Shown one piece after another: positions 45,413-57,824 of a DNA stretch of 64,000 bases. The stretch comes from Psococerastis gibbosa (lineage: Eukaryota; Arthropoda; Insecta; Psocodea; Psocidae): positions 17,174,001-17,238,000 of the forward strand of contig OZ020484.1 of NCBI GenBank assembly GCA_963971405.1. Reading direction: 5' to 3'. Every line of letters starts with the position of its first letter. Position 1 is the stretch's first letter. The position numbers and the translations under genes are program-made. The notes under the pieces are model-generated. The model saw only the letters and a list, made by a program, of their open reading frames with translations. It ran no database searches and was not told the DNA's origin.

Positions 45413-47866
45413 ATGAATAGACAAGTGAGTAACAAGGATAGAAAAATTATTCGGCTTGATAAAATAGACACTAACACAACTCATATTTTGTAGTAAGCTA
45501 TACCTGTCTCAATAAATCCGGTTTAATTTTTAAATTCTTTGCTATTCAGAAGCATTTCCGGAAACCGGGAAATTTTAGGAATCCAGGACCATTTAGCGAC
45601 CCGAGCCTACCTTTGGGGACACCGGTACAGACAGCTAGAAATCGGGACTGTCCCGGCTGAAACGGGACAAATAATAGTCACAATATTCAAGAAGAATTAC
45701 AATGAATAGCATGGTGGGATGGTGGGAGATTAATCACTCTAGCCTGAACAGTAATCTTCAACGCAGTTCAATAGAATTTTAATCAAGTCTCCTTCCTTTC
45801 AGTCTCGGCAGTTATCTATTTAATAATACTTGCAACGCACACGTTTGCTTTTTATCCGTTTTCCGGTATTTTGCTGATTATTAAAAGAAGTAAAATTATA
45901 GTCTATGAAAGTTCCATAAATTCACATTATAATGAATTTATTGCTAAGCTTGTTGGTCAATCATTTTCAATGGGTACTAAATTTCCAATAAGGAGTGCAG
46001 TTCGATTGTCTTAGGCACTATTTAAATTTCACTGACTTGACACTGATGTCTGTCCCGCGCATAAGCAAAAAATATGATTTTGTGACTTTATGTTACTAAC
46101 CCCTATGGCCTATATCCCATATTACTTTCTTTTAGCGTACCGTCAATAGTCGATCCCTCTTCTTGCAATAAATAATAAATAAATAAATCAATATAGCCTA
46201 ATATAATCATACAATAATATATTTGTGATACAAAAATACCGTGGACCCGGTAGGCCGTGGCCCGTGATGGGTCCAGATCAACTGTTGTTATAAATAAATA
46301 AGGACTTTTGTTGTTTCTATTACTAAGCCAACCTAGCGTATTATGTATTATAATTTAATAATTTACAGCATTATAACATGTCAACAGCATATTGCAATAA
46401 TTGGTGGTAGTAGCACGTCAAATGGATTAACCCGAGCTGGGGCCCTATTTGGCATTATCTCTTTGATCTGGGGCTGTCAGACAGAATTATTTTGTTGCTG
46501 TATCCAAGTACCGAAATCTCTTTTAGTAGAGCATTATATTTCTTCAGTTTATTGAATTATCTATAAATTAATTATCATTATTTATTGCTAATTATCATGT
46601 GCATGATAAAAACCATCTACTGTAGTTATCGCGAGGGAATCAAGACTAGCTGGTAATCGATCAAGAATCTGACGCAGCCAGTCTCTTGCTAAATTAAAGA
46701 GTTGTTAATGTCAATTGCAATGAAATACATGGCATGAGTCCTGTAGGTGTTTTGTAACAATCTCAGACATCCGCAATACTCACATGTTAACATAGCCGTA
46801 CGTAGCCCACGTTTTGCTATTAAACTATCTTGTAAGTTAACATGTACCAGAGAATTCATGATTTTGTTTTAAAGTAAGGTTTCTTACCGTACTTCAAAAT
46901 TAAGAATCAATTGTGATAGGCAAAGCAATTACTGTTGGTACGATAGGTGGATAGGGTGTTTTATACCGGCTCAACACGAAGCTGTATAATATGGCAGTGC
47001 ATGACAATGAGGTTCTGTAGGGACAGTATTGGTCACTAGGTTCGCTGACGACAAACCGATATCCATATTATTCAAAATGGCCGCCGTTTGCATGTGAAAA
47101 CTAAGCTCTTAGCATCTAATTAATTCTTTTTATATTTTTATAATATTTTTACTATGCCTGGACCTTATTTCGCTGCATATAATTTAATATATATATTCTC
47201 CATGATTTATAGAGAAATATCACTTTAAAATAATACGTAATTAAAAATCATTTTAAAATAGTATTGAGGCTTATGGAAAAATCAACGCTTTGATATCATT
47301 GCAACTGGTGCTGCCATCTACAAAATGACGTCACAAATTAACCTCATTACTGGCTGTGTATATAAACAGTAATTTGGAAAATATTCTTTTAACCCAGAGG
47401 AATGCTGTTTAGGTGGCAGCAGATGAACAGTTGCTAATGGCGGCTGCATCGTGAGAAGTTGTGCAGACGCAGACGGCCATGCAAATCCACCTTCTATTAG
47501 CCAGGCATTCGTCCCGATTTCGGCCAGCTGGCATTGCCATTCAGAGGTCAATCACCGAGTAAAACCTACTGATCCTGTCAGCAAACCACTAACGAGATGT
47601 CTCACGAGACCACCCGACCATCAAATCAAGAAAGAGGAACAATCAGACCCAGTCCAACGGTCGAGTTTAATTTAAATTAAATTTCTGACAAGAGAAAGGA
47701 GTTTAATCGTGAAAATAAAAGAGGCTGCGACTCCGTTTCCATACGTGTCTAATCTCGTACTACATCTAGATAAAGTACAATATTTATAAAGATGAAATAA
47801 GTCAGGGTAATTGAGTTTCAGGCGCACACCCGTTAACGTACGAATGCGTATACGCGTATACATAAT
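45413..47866. other. No gene recognised; SINE tail at 46284-46336
   Basis: A 53-base piece (ttactaagccaacctagcg with an AT-rich stretch before it) matches the tail of the SINE at 12663. Otherwise nothing was recognised. Confidence 0.4.
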
Positions 47867-47867
47867 A

Positions 47868-48368
47868 GGGGTCTTCACAGTGTTCGTGTTATCGAGTTAT
47901 CGAGTTAGATGTGCTATTCAAGTTAACACACAATCGTGAGTGGACCTCTGGAGTGAGTTATCATGCTATATCGACAGAGTTAACAACGTGGTAGTAGTCA
48001 GACGTTCGTGGCACGGGTTTAAAGAAAGTGGCAGAACTCAATTCTAGTGCCACATTTATTTATATTTTTGTTCATTTTGGTCATTATAATTTTAAGTATT
48101 TACGGTAATTGCTTGTGATAATAGATTATACAAATAAATTTAAATACTACAAAATTTTAAACTCGTGTTTCAAATCAATCGACAAAAACAAATATGGCGG
48201 CGGTCAAACCTGAGCTATAGCAAGGTAAATAACACGTTAACCAACTTGGAAGTGGGTTTAGGGTAGCACGCTGGTTAGCTGGTTATCGGGTTATCGGTGT
48301 GTTAACTTAGCTTGATATAACACACTTAACTAGGTATAACTCGATAACACGAACACTGTGAAGACCCC
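47868..48368 (+). mobile_element. 500-base TA-flanked MITE, copy 3
   Basis: 501 bases, same family and orientation as 9975-10468. Ends GGGGTCTTCACAGTGTTCGT and reverse complement, with TA on each side. Confidence 0.8.
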
Positions 48369-51103
48369 TAATATTACTTCCAACAATAGCCTTTTAACTT
48401 ACTCTTAATTTATTAAGCGACTAATATTTCATTTGAGGTTGAGGCAATTTCCCGTTTGGCATCTCCTCTCCCTTCCCCCATAGAAACTTTTTAGTGGCAT
48501 GCTGATAACTGATCACTAAAAATGTTTTTTAGTTGTCTTCATTGTCAAACCATCGCAGGGAGTGGGTTCAGGGCACTCCACCGAGAGAAAGAATGTGGAA
48601 AATAAAGAAAGCATTTCTAGCTTATTGTGCCCCGTGGCGGATTGTGGGGATCAAATTTTGGGAAGGCTGCAGTTAAAATCAAACAGGGCCAGTCTTACCC
48701 AAAAATCTCTCATTGATGTGGACCCAAATTCAATTGTTAAAAATTATAACTTATAAACCAAGAGGATCTCCAATATAATTTTCTTTCTTCCATTCTTGCT
48801 TTATATACCGCGTTATGATACAATAGTTCAGTTGAAATACTGACTAGGCCAGCCATAAGTTTACGTTCCGGCTGGATAACGAAACGTACATATTTATACC
48901 TGCATAAACTACACCGAAAACTCCAAAGCAAGAAAATGTAGCCTAATCACCAGGCCGGCGGGATCTAAAACGAAACAAATCTGTTAATCTTTATAAATGT
49001 ATTTAATCTATGTAGGACCAGTTCCGCGGCAATAACAATTTGCAACAAATTACAGTCAAACCTTCTTCCTAAACAGTAGCATAACCTAAGGTTACCTTGA
49101 ATGGGTAGGCCTACCTAACTGCGGTTAACTAAAAGGTGCCTCGAAGGCTTACAAGCAGGTTTCCCGCTCAACACTTTAACCCGCGTACCGCACGAAAAAG
49201 CCAAACGCAAGATTGCATGATTCTAATTTTTCATCGTCTTCAACAGGTTGAGACTTCTTTGAGCAGGATTCAGTAGCTGCGTGAGACACGGAAGCGCGCG
49301 CTTAGAGCCCCAAGGCTTTTTAGGAAACTAGTCAGAAAGATTTTGATCGGGACCTTCCATTTAACCGAAGGGTTTCAGGCACATTAATTTTTTGGCGTCA
49401 TATCCTGGCCTACCCGGAACTTCCTTTGGTCGTAGAAGTGATTATAATGTTATAGAGGGGAAAACGATGCCCCGGAGAGTCTGAAAATATGAATCTTTGT
49501 AATTAATGGCTGCACCTCACAGCACACCTAGTGAGGGATCCCAAACATCTTCGTTGTTTGACATATTATGTATTGTACTATTTGGGAATTAAATGATTAT
49601 TATTATTATCTCGTCAATGAGCCTTACATAAATGAGGAGCATGCAATGGGCAATTTGCCTCAAAAAATTAATTTTTGAATTGGTGGTATCACTGGAATCA
49701 TCGCATTGACTGCTACAAACAATGTACTAAAAAGTCTAATGCGATTCCTATATTATCAAAGAATATTAATTAAAATATTACATCCCATAATGGAGAAGCA
49801 TTTAGATTTTAAAAAGATTTTTGTCTCTCCTGCATATACAGTTTCAAGACGTGACAAATCGCTTTTTGCATAAATGCTCCTCAAATAGAGAATTGATTAA
49901 CTTATAAGCCATAATAGACCATATCGTATTGTATTGCGACCGAATAATATTCAATGCAATACAAAGATCCCATAATAGTTGTACATAGCAATATAAAGTA
50001 CATATCGTATGTAAGTAGATGTTTTATTGCCTTCCTTTATTCTGGTCGAGTTCATCCCCCTCCATAGTCTATACCCCCCTAAAAATAGTTCATTTGAATT
50101 ATCGGACTTTTTTTTATCTACTCTGCGTATAAACTTTTCTTCAAAGAGACACGCGATAATCAATAATAAATTCAAGGATATATAATTCTGCAAAATACCG
50201 GTTCTATAAACAAAAAGGCTGTGGTTCCAATCGTTGTGAAGGTCACACATAGTAACCTTTAGAATGCGCCAGATATTGTACTATAATAGGCAGGTGTACA
50301 CTGAAACGATTAATGAACATGTATTATTGGGTGTAGACTATGTATACTTAATATTGCACTCCGTCTAAGAGGTAGGTAGGCTACTATATATCAAATTTAT
50401 TGCACCTTGTCTTGCAATAATTATCATTCATTGGTCGTGGAATTATTCACTGCTGACAAATAACATAAAATAACAAGCGTGGATGAAATCGACAAGCAAG
50501 AATATGAACAACTCAAGCCTCACCTTGGTGCACCATCTTAGACCATGGCCTTGCTATAGCCACTAATTAAAATTAAAGGGGAAAGAGATGATATAAAGCC
50601 CAACATGTTTTTCATATAGCCGCGTCGGTAGGAGAGATGAAATGTGTAATACACTCTAGGTTAAAAATCAGTATATAAAAATGAAGTATGACGGCAATCC
50701 AGTGGAAGACCAGTTCCCCATTTGTCCGTGAGAAAGCACGAAGGAATTCTCGGTGCACAATCCCTATTGCACCGATACACTTGCCAAGTTAGGGCACTGT
50801 TGCGCGCATTTATTTCGTTGTTGCAATAATTAGTGACGTATTTGGAAAACTTTTATTCGTGAATGCATAAATACATTGTTCATCAGGATGAATAGAGTCG
50901 CTATCTGACTTTCTAATAAGTCAGCCATTTTTAAACCTGATTTTAAATTCAAGTTTCCCAGTATACATATTATACTGTACGTATACAGTTCATAATTTAT
51001 TTTATTTTAGCCTAGCTCCCTTTTAATAAATGCAGTGGATTTACTTACATTTAATTTTAATAAATTTACTGGAACTGAAATATTATTATTATAGGGCTTA
51101 TGA
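48369..51103. other. No gene recognised; AT-rich
   Basis: Short frames only, with no domain I can name. Confidence 0.35.
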
Positions 51104-51254
51104 GGTGCCCATTCCACATACGTCAATCGTCAATGAAAAATTGAAAAATGACGTTTTAGCAGACATTAAAGACATACTAAAAATTCTGCTACCACGTCAA
51201 TTTACGTGATTTTTCAATTTTTCATTGACGATTGACGTAAGTGGAATGGGCGCC
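51104..51254. mobile_element. Short foldback MITE, GGTGCCCATTCCA type
   Basis: About 151 bases, strongly palindromic, with ends GGTGCCCATTCCACATACGT and, reverse-complemented, GGCGCCCATTCCACTTACGT. It shares gcagacattaaagaca with 42482-42623. The next element starts 30 bases downstream. Confidence 0.7.
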
Positions 51255-51284
51255 TTAAGGCCATATCGGTTTTCGGACATTATT

Positions 51285-52534
51285 GCTTTCCAATTTATAC
51301 GTAGTATATGGAAAGCTTTATGATGGTCAAAATTTTCGATTCCGAGATTTCAACGGATTTACACGTTTTGATGTCCCAAGAACACAAAAAAGTGGTTTCT
51401 AAGAAATGTCTGTCTGTCGCTCTGTATGTTCATCGATTTCCGGACAAACTACTTGGTCGATTTTGATGAAATTTTGCATGTAGGTTCACAAAAGTCATAC
51501 CTCGGAACAATTTTTTTATTTTGGGGTAACTTCATTTTGAGGGGGTTTATTCTCAAAAAACTGAATAAAAAAATTATTTCTCAAAAATGGCTCCAACCAT
51601 TTCTTTAAATTCACACATATTGTAGTCGTTATCAATGTTAACAAAATGCAGTGGGTCGCTTGCCCCTTGATAGTTTAATTCTGGGGGTGAAAACATAGAA
51701 ATAACTCAATTTTCATGAAAAATGACTAAAAAAATAATGTTTCTGCGGAACCTGTCTGTCGATGATTTCTACCTTCAAGTATGTTTTAGGTAGGCTGGCC
51801 AGATATACTCTTCTCAAGAGTATTTATACTCTTTTGTGTTCCAAATTCGACATACTCTTTATTTTTCTGCTTTTGATGCAAATATACTCTTTTTCAAATC
51901 AGATCCTCCTACTCTTTTACTTTTTTACAGAATTTTGTAATTTTGACACTGGGGGAGAGGGAGAAGAGAAAGTGCTCTCTTCGGCTAAATACAAGTAACT
52001 TAGGTTGGATAAAAATACACAAGGTAGAATGGAATAATAGTTTTATTATTCAAGTAGATATTGCTTATATTTGTAAAATTGTATGGGGCGGGTTAAGTAG
52101 GCCTATGCGAATAATTAAATCTTGTTATCCTTGGATTTTTTGGTGAAGAAATAATAAAGAAATAGGTGTACTACAGCCCATCAATCAGTGATTTAAAGAG
52201 GAGAGTGTGACACACAACCTCCTCTCTCTCCCCCCCATCTTCTATTGTATATATTTATCTTGCATATGTACTCTTTTTTCGATTTGGAAATCTGGCCACC
52301 CTATTTTAGGTGTTAAAAAGAGTAACAAAACCGAACTGGTTGTTTTCCCAAAAAAGTATTTAGTTTTGTGCAAAAAATTATTTTTTTGAATAAATCACAT
52401 AAAATTCACCCTCCAATACATTGCGTGCCGTGCCATTATTATTAAATTATTTGCTATGAAATAACTCATTATCTCTATCTGCTAATAATTTGATAAATTG
52501 GAAAGCATGTTCGAGTAAACTCGGACCGGTTCTT
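51285..52534 (+). mobile_element. 'GCTTTCCAATTTAT' family, copy B, interrupted
   Basis: Same left and right blocks as copy A (20460-20982), including the gagtaaactcggaccggttc 3' end. It is interrupted at 51792-52303 by another element. Without the insertion it is about 730 bases. Confidence 0.7.
51792..52303. mobile_element. Nested hAT-like element with perfect 8-base duplication
   Basis: 512 bases with ends (T)AGGCTGGCCAGAT and ATCTGGCCACCCTA. ttttaggt is present exactly on both sides (51784-51791, 52304-52311). The uninterrupted site is visible in copy C (55.6 kb, inverted) and in copy D (near 62.13 kb), confirming the borders. The inside begins and ends with tactctttt-like repeats. Confidence 0.85.
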
Positions 52535-52544
52535 GGTATTGTTC

Positions 52545-52612
52545 CCAAATGAATTTCTAACCATTGGCAAACTGGTTCACTCCTCGATGTCAACCTACAC
52601 CGACTACAAGCC
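52545..52612 (-). repeat. SINE-like family C, fragment
   Basis: ccattggcaaactggttcac, then ctcgatgtcaacctacaccg: the middle block of family C only. Confidence 0.5.
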
Positions 52613-54280
52613 AGACATTATATATATATTGTATGTTGTTGTAGCACAGACAAGATACCATATACATATATACTCTTTATTTGTGGTAGTAGGTATTGTA
52701 CAATAGTATAGGGCTTTTAATCCTAATTTACGATCCCATACGTATAATACAGCTAACGGGAAAATTAAAATCGCATGCGTGAATCTGAATGCTCTAATAT
52801 ATGAGGAATAGTTTACCTTGTGCTACAATATCCGAGTGAACACAATTTGACTCCAACGCAACCTAATGACTCAATTATCCTTTTACACGGAATGGAGAAC
52901 GGCTCAATTAAAACGAAAACATGAACTAATGTCGGCGTGGAGAAAGCGGCACTTTTTATTTATTGCTCCTGTACAAGTATATAGGTATGCAAAACATTTG
53001 CGCTTCCATTGCCCATATTTTGTAGTAATCACGTCATAAATTACACAAAACCCACGAACTAGGCAATTCTCTTCAGCACCAGCGCCTTTTGAACGATTAC
53101 AATGCTAGTCTTTATTTGCACAATAAAAAAAGGCATCCAAGCCAACACAGCTAGAAGATGCATGCGCGACCAGGAAAGAGATGGATCACTTTAGCGGCGA
53201 CCTAGATACACAGAACCTTTTGCATTTGTTAAAGATAAAAATTGATAACAGAAAGAAGTAAAAAGGTATATACCACAATGTTTTAAATTGGAGTTGTGAG
53301 AAGTGATCCATGGCGTAGTACACGGTCAATTATTGTGGTTTACCACAAAGTAGCCACCCCCGTGAGAACTGACAGGTGTTTATAAAACTTAGGCGGCTCT
53401 TTTATTATCTCTCGTTTCTCCGCTGCGCCCACTGGACAATTTGCATTTAATGGCTAATTCATATCCTAACACTGCCATCAACTGATTAATACAATGTGGT
53501 GATACATAATGGGGAATACTAAACGGAATGAAAAGAACCAAGCTTACAATAAACGGTACTAAATTATAGCTATAGGTTTAGAGTTCTATATAGGAGAGAT
53601 GAAGTATTTCACTCCCGCCAAGAATATTTCTTTAATTTCTATTTCACGTCTTGTTTTACCAATCAGAGCACGCCTTGAACGATTCCAAACAACAAAGCCA
53701 GTCATGGTTGTAATGTGTGTCATTGGTCAAAAGAAAATTTGTCAATTGGCCGAAGACGACGTGGCAGCAGAAATCCCAAATACGAGGCGGCGGAAGAATG
53801 GTACGACGAAGGGATAAAGAAGCTCGAGGGGCAACTTCAACAATGCATCGAACGAAAAGGTGACTACGTCGAAAAATAAAGAAAGAATTAAGTTTTCGGA
53901 GTGTGTAACTTGTTTTGTAAATAAATATATTTTACTATGAGAAAAAAATAGCGGCCCTTATTTTATGAACGGGCCCGGCGCCTCGTATATCCTTGCTGGA
54001 GCATATACATATGTATAGTATATAAAACTCTATAAATAGGCTATTATTCAACCGGTCACCTTGGATAAGTTTATAGAAAAAACCTAACTAAAGAAGCTGC
54101 CTATGCTATACAACATCAATTTACAAAATATTTCCTGCAGCTAAATGAAATTGGTTCTGCTCACGAGCAACAAGGACCAAAGTCAAGTGAAAATATGAGC
54201 TACAGTAGTCACACCAGTAAACTGATTCGGAATAATAGAAATTGTTACAACTATTGAAAACGAATAGAATGAAAACTTAC
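52613..54280. other. Presumed intron of the Notch-ligand gene; repeat at 53577-53680
   Basis: Directly 3' (on the minus strand) of the MNNL exon, so it should be intron if the exon is live. At 53577-53680 it carries the repeat shared with 17185-17290. A plus-strand frame at 53599-53817 lies in this repeat. No downstream exon was recognised. Confidence 0.4.
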
Positions 54281-54589
54281 CGTCCATCGGAAGGAGAATG
54301 GCAACACGAGATTGCCACTAGTATGATCGGGGTCGGCAAGAGTAAAGGAGTTGCCACCCAGAACGGGGCTGCTGCTGTTGCCGAAGCTGCAGGACCCTGC
54401 GGAGGTGACGTTGCTCTGGTACTCCTTGAGGCAGACGCGGAACAGCGTGTTGCACTGGAGGGGGCACGGGGTCGCAGCCTCGGTTCGGGGCCCACCCCCG
54501 CCCCCGCAGCATGACCCGTCCGCGACCTCCCCGCGGTAGTTGCTCATCTCCAGCACCTGCAGCTCGAAAATTCCAGAACCTAGCGCCAC
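54281..54589 (-). CDS. Serrate/Jagged-type Notch ligand, MNNL-domain exon
   Basis: A 309-base internal exon, 103 codons, phase 0 on both sides. The acceptor is ttgttttcag just before 54589 and the donor is gtaagt just after 54281. The peptide contains FELQVLEMSN, then GSCCGG, FRVCLKEYQ, GSCSFGN, PVLGGNSFTL and LVLPFSFRWT. This is the N-terminal MNNL (C2-like) region of Serrate/Jagged proteins, which binds Notch and membranes in the extracellular space. The CC pair and CLKEYQ favour Serrate/Jagged over Delta. Two N-glycosylation sequons (NVT, NSS) are present. From memory, human JAG1 exon 2 has nearly the same length, phase and borders (ending at FAWP). GC content and codon use differ sharply from the AT-rich surroundings. 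Signal peptide, DSL and EGF exons were not found in the window. Confidence 0.93.
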
Positions 54590-55322
54590 CTGAAAACAAT
54601 AGAACTCATATTGAATTTGAGAGACGCATAGGTCCCCGGACGGCTCCCGTTGGCTGACAAGCCAATGGCGTGGCTATGGTCGTATAGCATGAAAGTAAAA
54701 TAACTGCAATATATTAGATATTTAGTCCTATTTCGCTCGGTCAGATTCTAGTTTGTAGCGCACAAATGGCTTCGAAAGAAGTCAACTGCTCCTGACTAAT
54801 ATTCGGCGCCTATTCGAATGGCGCTAAGCTTATAAGCGATGGAGTATAAGCGATGTGGTATAGGTATAAGGAACACAACACGGGACACGCAGAAAAGTTC
54901 GCATCAGCATAAGGCTGGATTAATATAAAATAATAAAATATCCAACCGTTTGTAAAATATAAATATACAATGTAATGTATACAATGTACTTTAGCAAATT
55001 CAAAATCCCTTATGGACAAAATTAACAAATAAGAGGAGGCTGATCGTAGATATTGCCCACCCTGGTTCACCGCACCATAATAGGTTAATTTATATTTTCC
55101 CATTTAATTTAAAACTTAAGTTGTAAAGATTTGGCCTGTTAAACTAATACAGAGGACTATATAATACATAGTACTACGAGGATTCTTTTACTTTTGATGC
55201 AGCAATTTTTCTGTGAAACAGGTAGGCAACAGAAATTTTCACAATTGTCAAATTCATGGAATACAACAAAAATGAGAAAACTTTATAACTTGGCGTATGA
55301 AATAGTTCTCTGCCAATTGAAT
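54590..55322. other. Presumed intron; no feature seen
   Basis: Upstream of the MNNL exon in the sense of the gene. No first exon with a signal peptide could be recognised. Confidence 0.35.
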
Positions 55323-56227
55323 AGAACCGAGTTTACTCGAACATGCTTTCCAATTTATAAATTAGTATAGATATAAGACGTAATGTGAAATTTCAAAGTA
55401 AATAATTTCCCTATATGGTTAAATTTCAGATCCCTCGAGGGGGGGGGGGTCCACCTCAATATATTAAAAACCCCTTAATACTCAATTGCATATTTTAGAA
55501 CGAACAACAACGTAACAATGACACATGGCACGTATAATGTATTGGAGCGTGAATTTTCCATAATTTCTTCAAAAAATAATTTTTTGCACAAAACCAAATA
55601 TTTTTTTGGGAATGCAACCTGTCCGGTTTTGTTACTCTTATTGAACACCTAAAACATACCTGAAGGTAGAAATCATCGGTAGAAAGGTTCCGCATCAGAA
55701 AAATTATTTTTTAGTCATTTTTCATGAAAATTGAGTTATTTTTATTTCTTTTTACTCCCAGAAGCCAACTATCAAGGGGCAAGGCGCTTTGTCAACATTA
55801 ATAACGACTACAATATATGCGAATTCAAAAGAAATCGTTGGAGCCGTTTTTGAGAAATAACTTTTTTAGACGTTTTTTTTTTTGAGTTTTTTGAGAATAA
55901 AAACCATCCAAATTGAGTTAGCCCAAAATAAAAAGAATGATCTCGAGGTATGATTTTTGTGAACCTACATCCAAAATTTCATCAAAATCGGCCGAGTAGT
56001 TTGCGCGGAAATCGATGATCAGACAGACAGACATACATACAGACAGACAGACAGAGCGACAGACAGACAGACAGAGCGACAGACAGACAGAGCGACAGAC
56101 GGACATTTCATAAAAACCACTTTTTTGGGTTCCTGGGTCCTCCAAACGTGTAAATCCGTTGAAATCTCGAAATCGAAAATTTCGACCATCACAAAGCTTT
56201 CCTTATACTACGTATAAATTGGAAAGC
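55323..56227 (-). mobile_element. 'GCTTTCCAATTTAT' family, copy C (inverted), with CAGA repeat
   Basis: The reverse complement of copies A and B, 905 bases. The short tetranucleotide tract of the family has expanded here into a (CAGA)n stretch at about 56018-56103, which produces a spurious Cys-Leu-Ser-Val frame. It carries the uninterrupted version of the site where copy B was hit by a hAT-like element (acacctaaaacatacctgaa). Confidence 0.7.
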
Positions 56228-57125
56228 AAAAACCTATCTTTGGGTGATTCAGGGTAGGCCCCCACGGTAAGACGTTGGCTTTCTCAAAACACAGAAAAAC
56301 CATGGCGGCAATCAAAACAATTATAACATTGCATTAGATTGCAACATGTTTTTCTACATGATACAAATAATCGTAGACAGATTATCTACATATGGGACGA
56401 TTATGACATTTCTAGTCAGTGTGAGACATAAACCAGACAATGTCAAACAATAATGCGATGAACAGGTAGTTTGTCATTTACAGCACCGGTAGCTGGAGCA
56501 GTCCAGGCTATGGCCATATAGACTCCAGGCTCCAGCAGGTTGAATGATACTATTGCGTGTGTTATTATACCGCTACCGCATATCACAAAGATCGGGCAAG
56601 TACAGTACGCCACTGTAGACATATTTACTGCTATTATAACTACACAATGTAAATATTCTATATTGCACTAGCCCAGTATACAAGATTGAGGACAATTCAA
56701 TTTTGTGCAGCTAAATATGAACAATATTAGGTCAAAAAGTCGAACTAATTCCCCTCGGAACCAAGTCGTTTTCGCGATCAAAATTATTTAGTTGGTTCCA
56801 GTTTTGGCAGGACAGCGTCAGTATGTATTTATTTCATTTCTTTAACTGTACAATATATGTAGCATTCGACAAAGATGTACAATTTTTGTTAGCAACGAAT
56901 AGCGTGACTAAAAAAGAGAGCAGAAAAGCCAGAAGCGTAGAATATCTACTAATTCACGGCAATGAAGCTATAGACAGTGAACATCCATCTCCGGGAATGA
57001 GTTGTGGTCTTGAGGAGCGCGGGGTCAAAGTTGACGAAGGGGCAAGTTAGTAGTTCAGGCGAGGCTGCCTACGTATGCAGGTATATATACATACATAACA
57101 TTATACCAGCTGTAGGTGTTATATA
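56228..57125. other. No gene recognised
   Basis: A plus frame at 56823-57050 has no recognisable domain. No repeat was identified. Confidence 0.35.
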
Positions 57126-57129
57126 TAAT

Positions 57130-57402
57130 AATGTCCTGAAGGTCTTTTTATGAACCTAGGGGAGGGGCTAGACCTACTTTAGTGGCCCATTAGGCCCTTG
57201 CCCAATGCCAACGACCCCATGGATTTCCGTCACTGTTTATGTTGTTTTCATATGAGTTTTTGGCCATTGGCAAACTGGTATACGTCCTCGATGTCAACCT
57301 ACACCAGCTACAAGCGAAAATGGACGAGCTAGGAGAAGCTCACCATTGACGCCATGTAACAGGCGAAAACAGAACTTAACCTAGTACAGTGATACGAGTC
57401 TA
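57130..57402 (-). repeat. SINE-like family C, copy 3
   Basis: Shares tcctcgatgtcaacctacac and flanks with copy 1 (34140-34410). Confidence 0.5.
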
Positions 57403-57824
57403 GTTCGGGTATTACAAATATAATTCTAGGACGCGCCCCAATATATGCAATTTTCGCAAGCGGCAAAACTGTTCTACAATAACTTGGAACAGATAGCCTA
57501 CAAGCTGCAGTGTTGGGATCATAAACTGTATGTTAACGGCACTACAGGTAGGATTAGGTAAGTACAAGTGAATACGAAGCAAAAGCAGGTTAAGGTATTG
57601 CGGCACTCGCACTTGGTTCTTCTCTTTGCAAAGGTGCCAATGAGCTGTCACCTATGACTGACGGCTGCAGATAAATAAAAGGGAAATTGTAGTCGTGATT
57701 GACTTTAATATGCTAATCAGCCGATATCGCAGATATACAGCCCATATGCGTTGCACAATGACGAAATTAGTCTTGCAAACTAGAAAACAAAACCAGTACC
57801 AAGGTGCAACCACGTTTTACTTAA

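Noticed and set aside
54242-54599. Other long frames over the Notch-ligand exon on both strands
   Set aside because: They are shadows of the GC-rich exon in other frames; only the frame with MNNL motifs and matching splice sites is meaningful.
55918-56145. Cys-Leu-Ser-Val-rich open frame
   Set aside because: It is the translation of a (CAGA)n expansion inside a repeat copy, not a gene.
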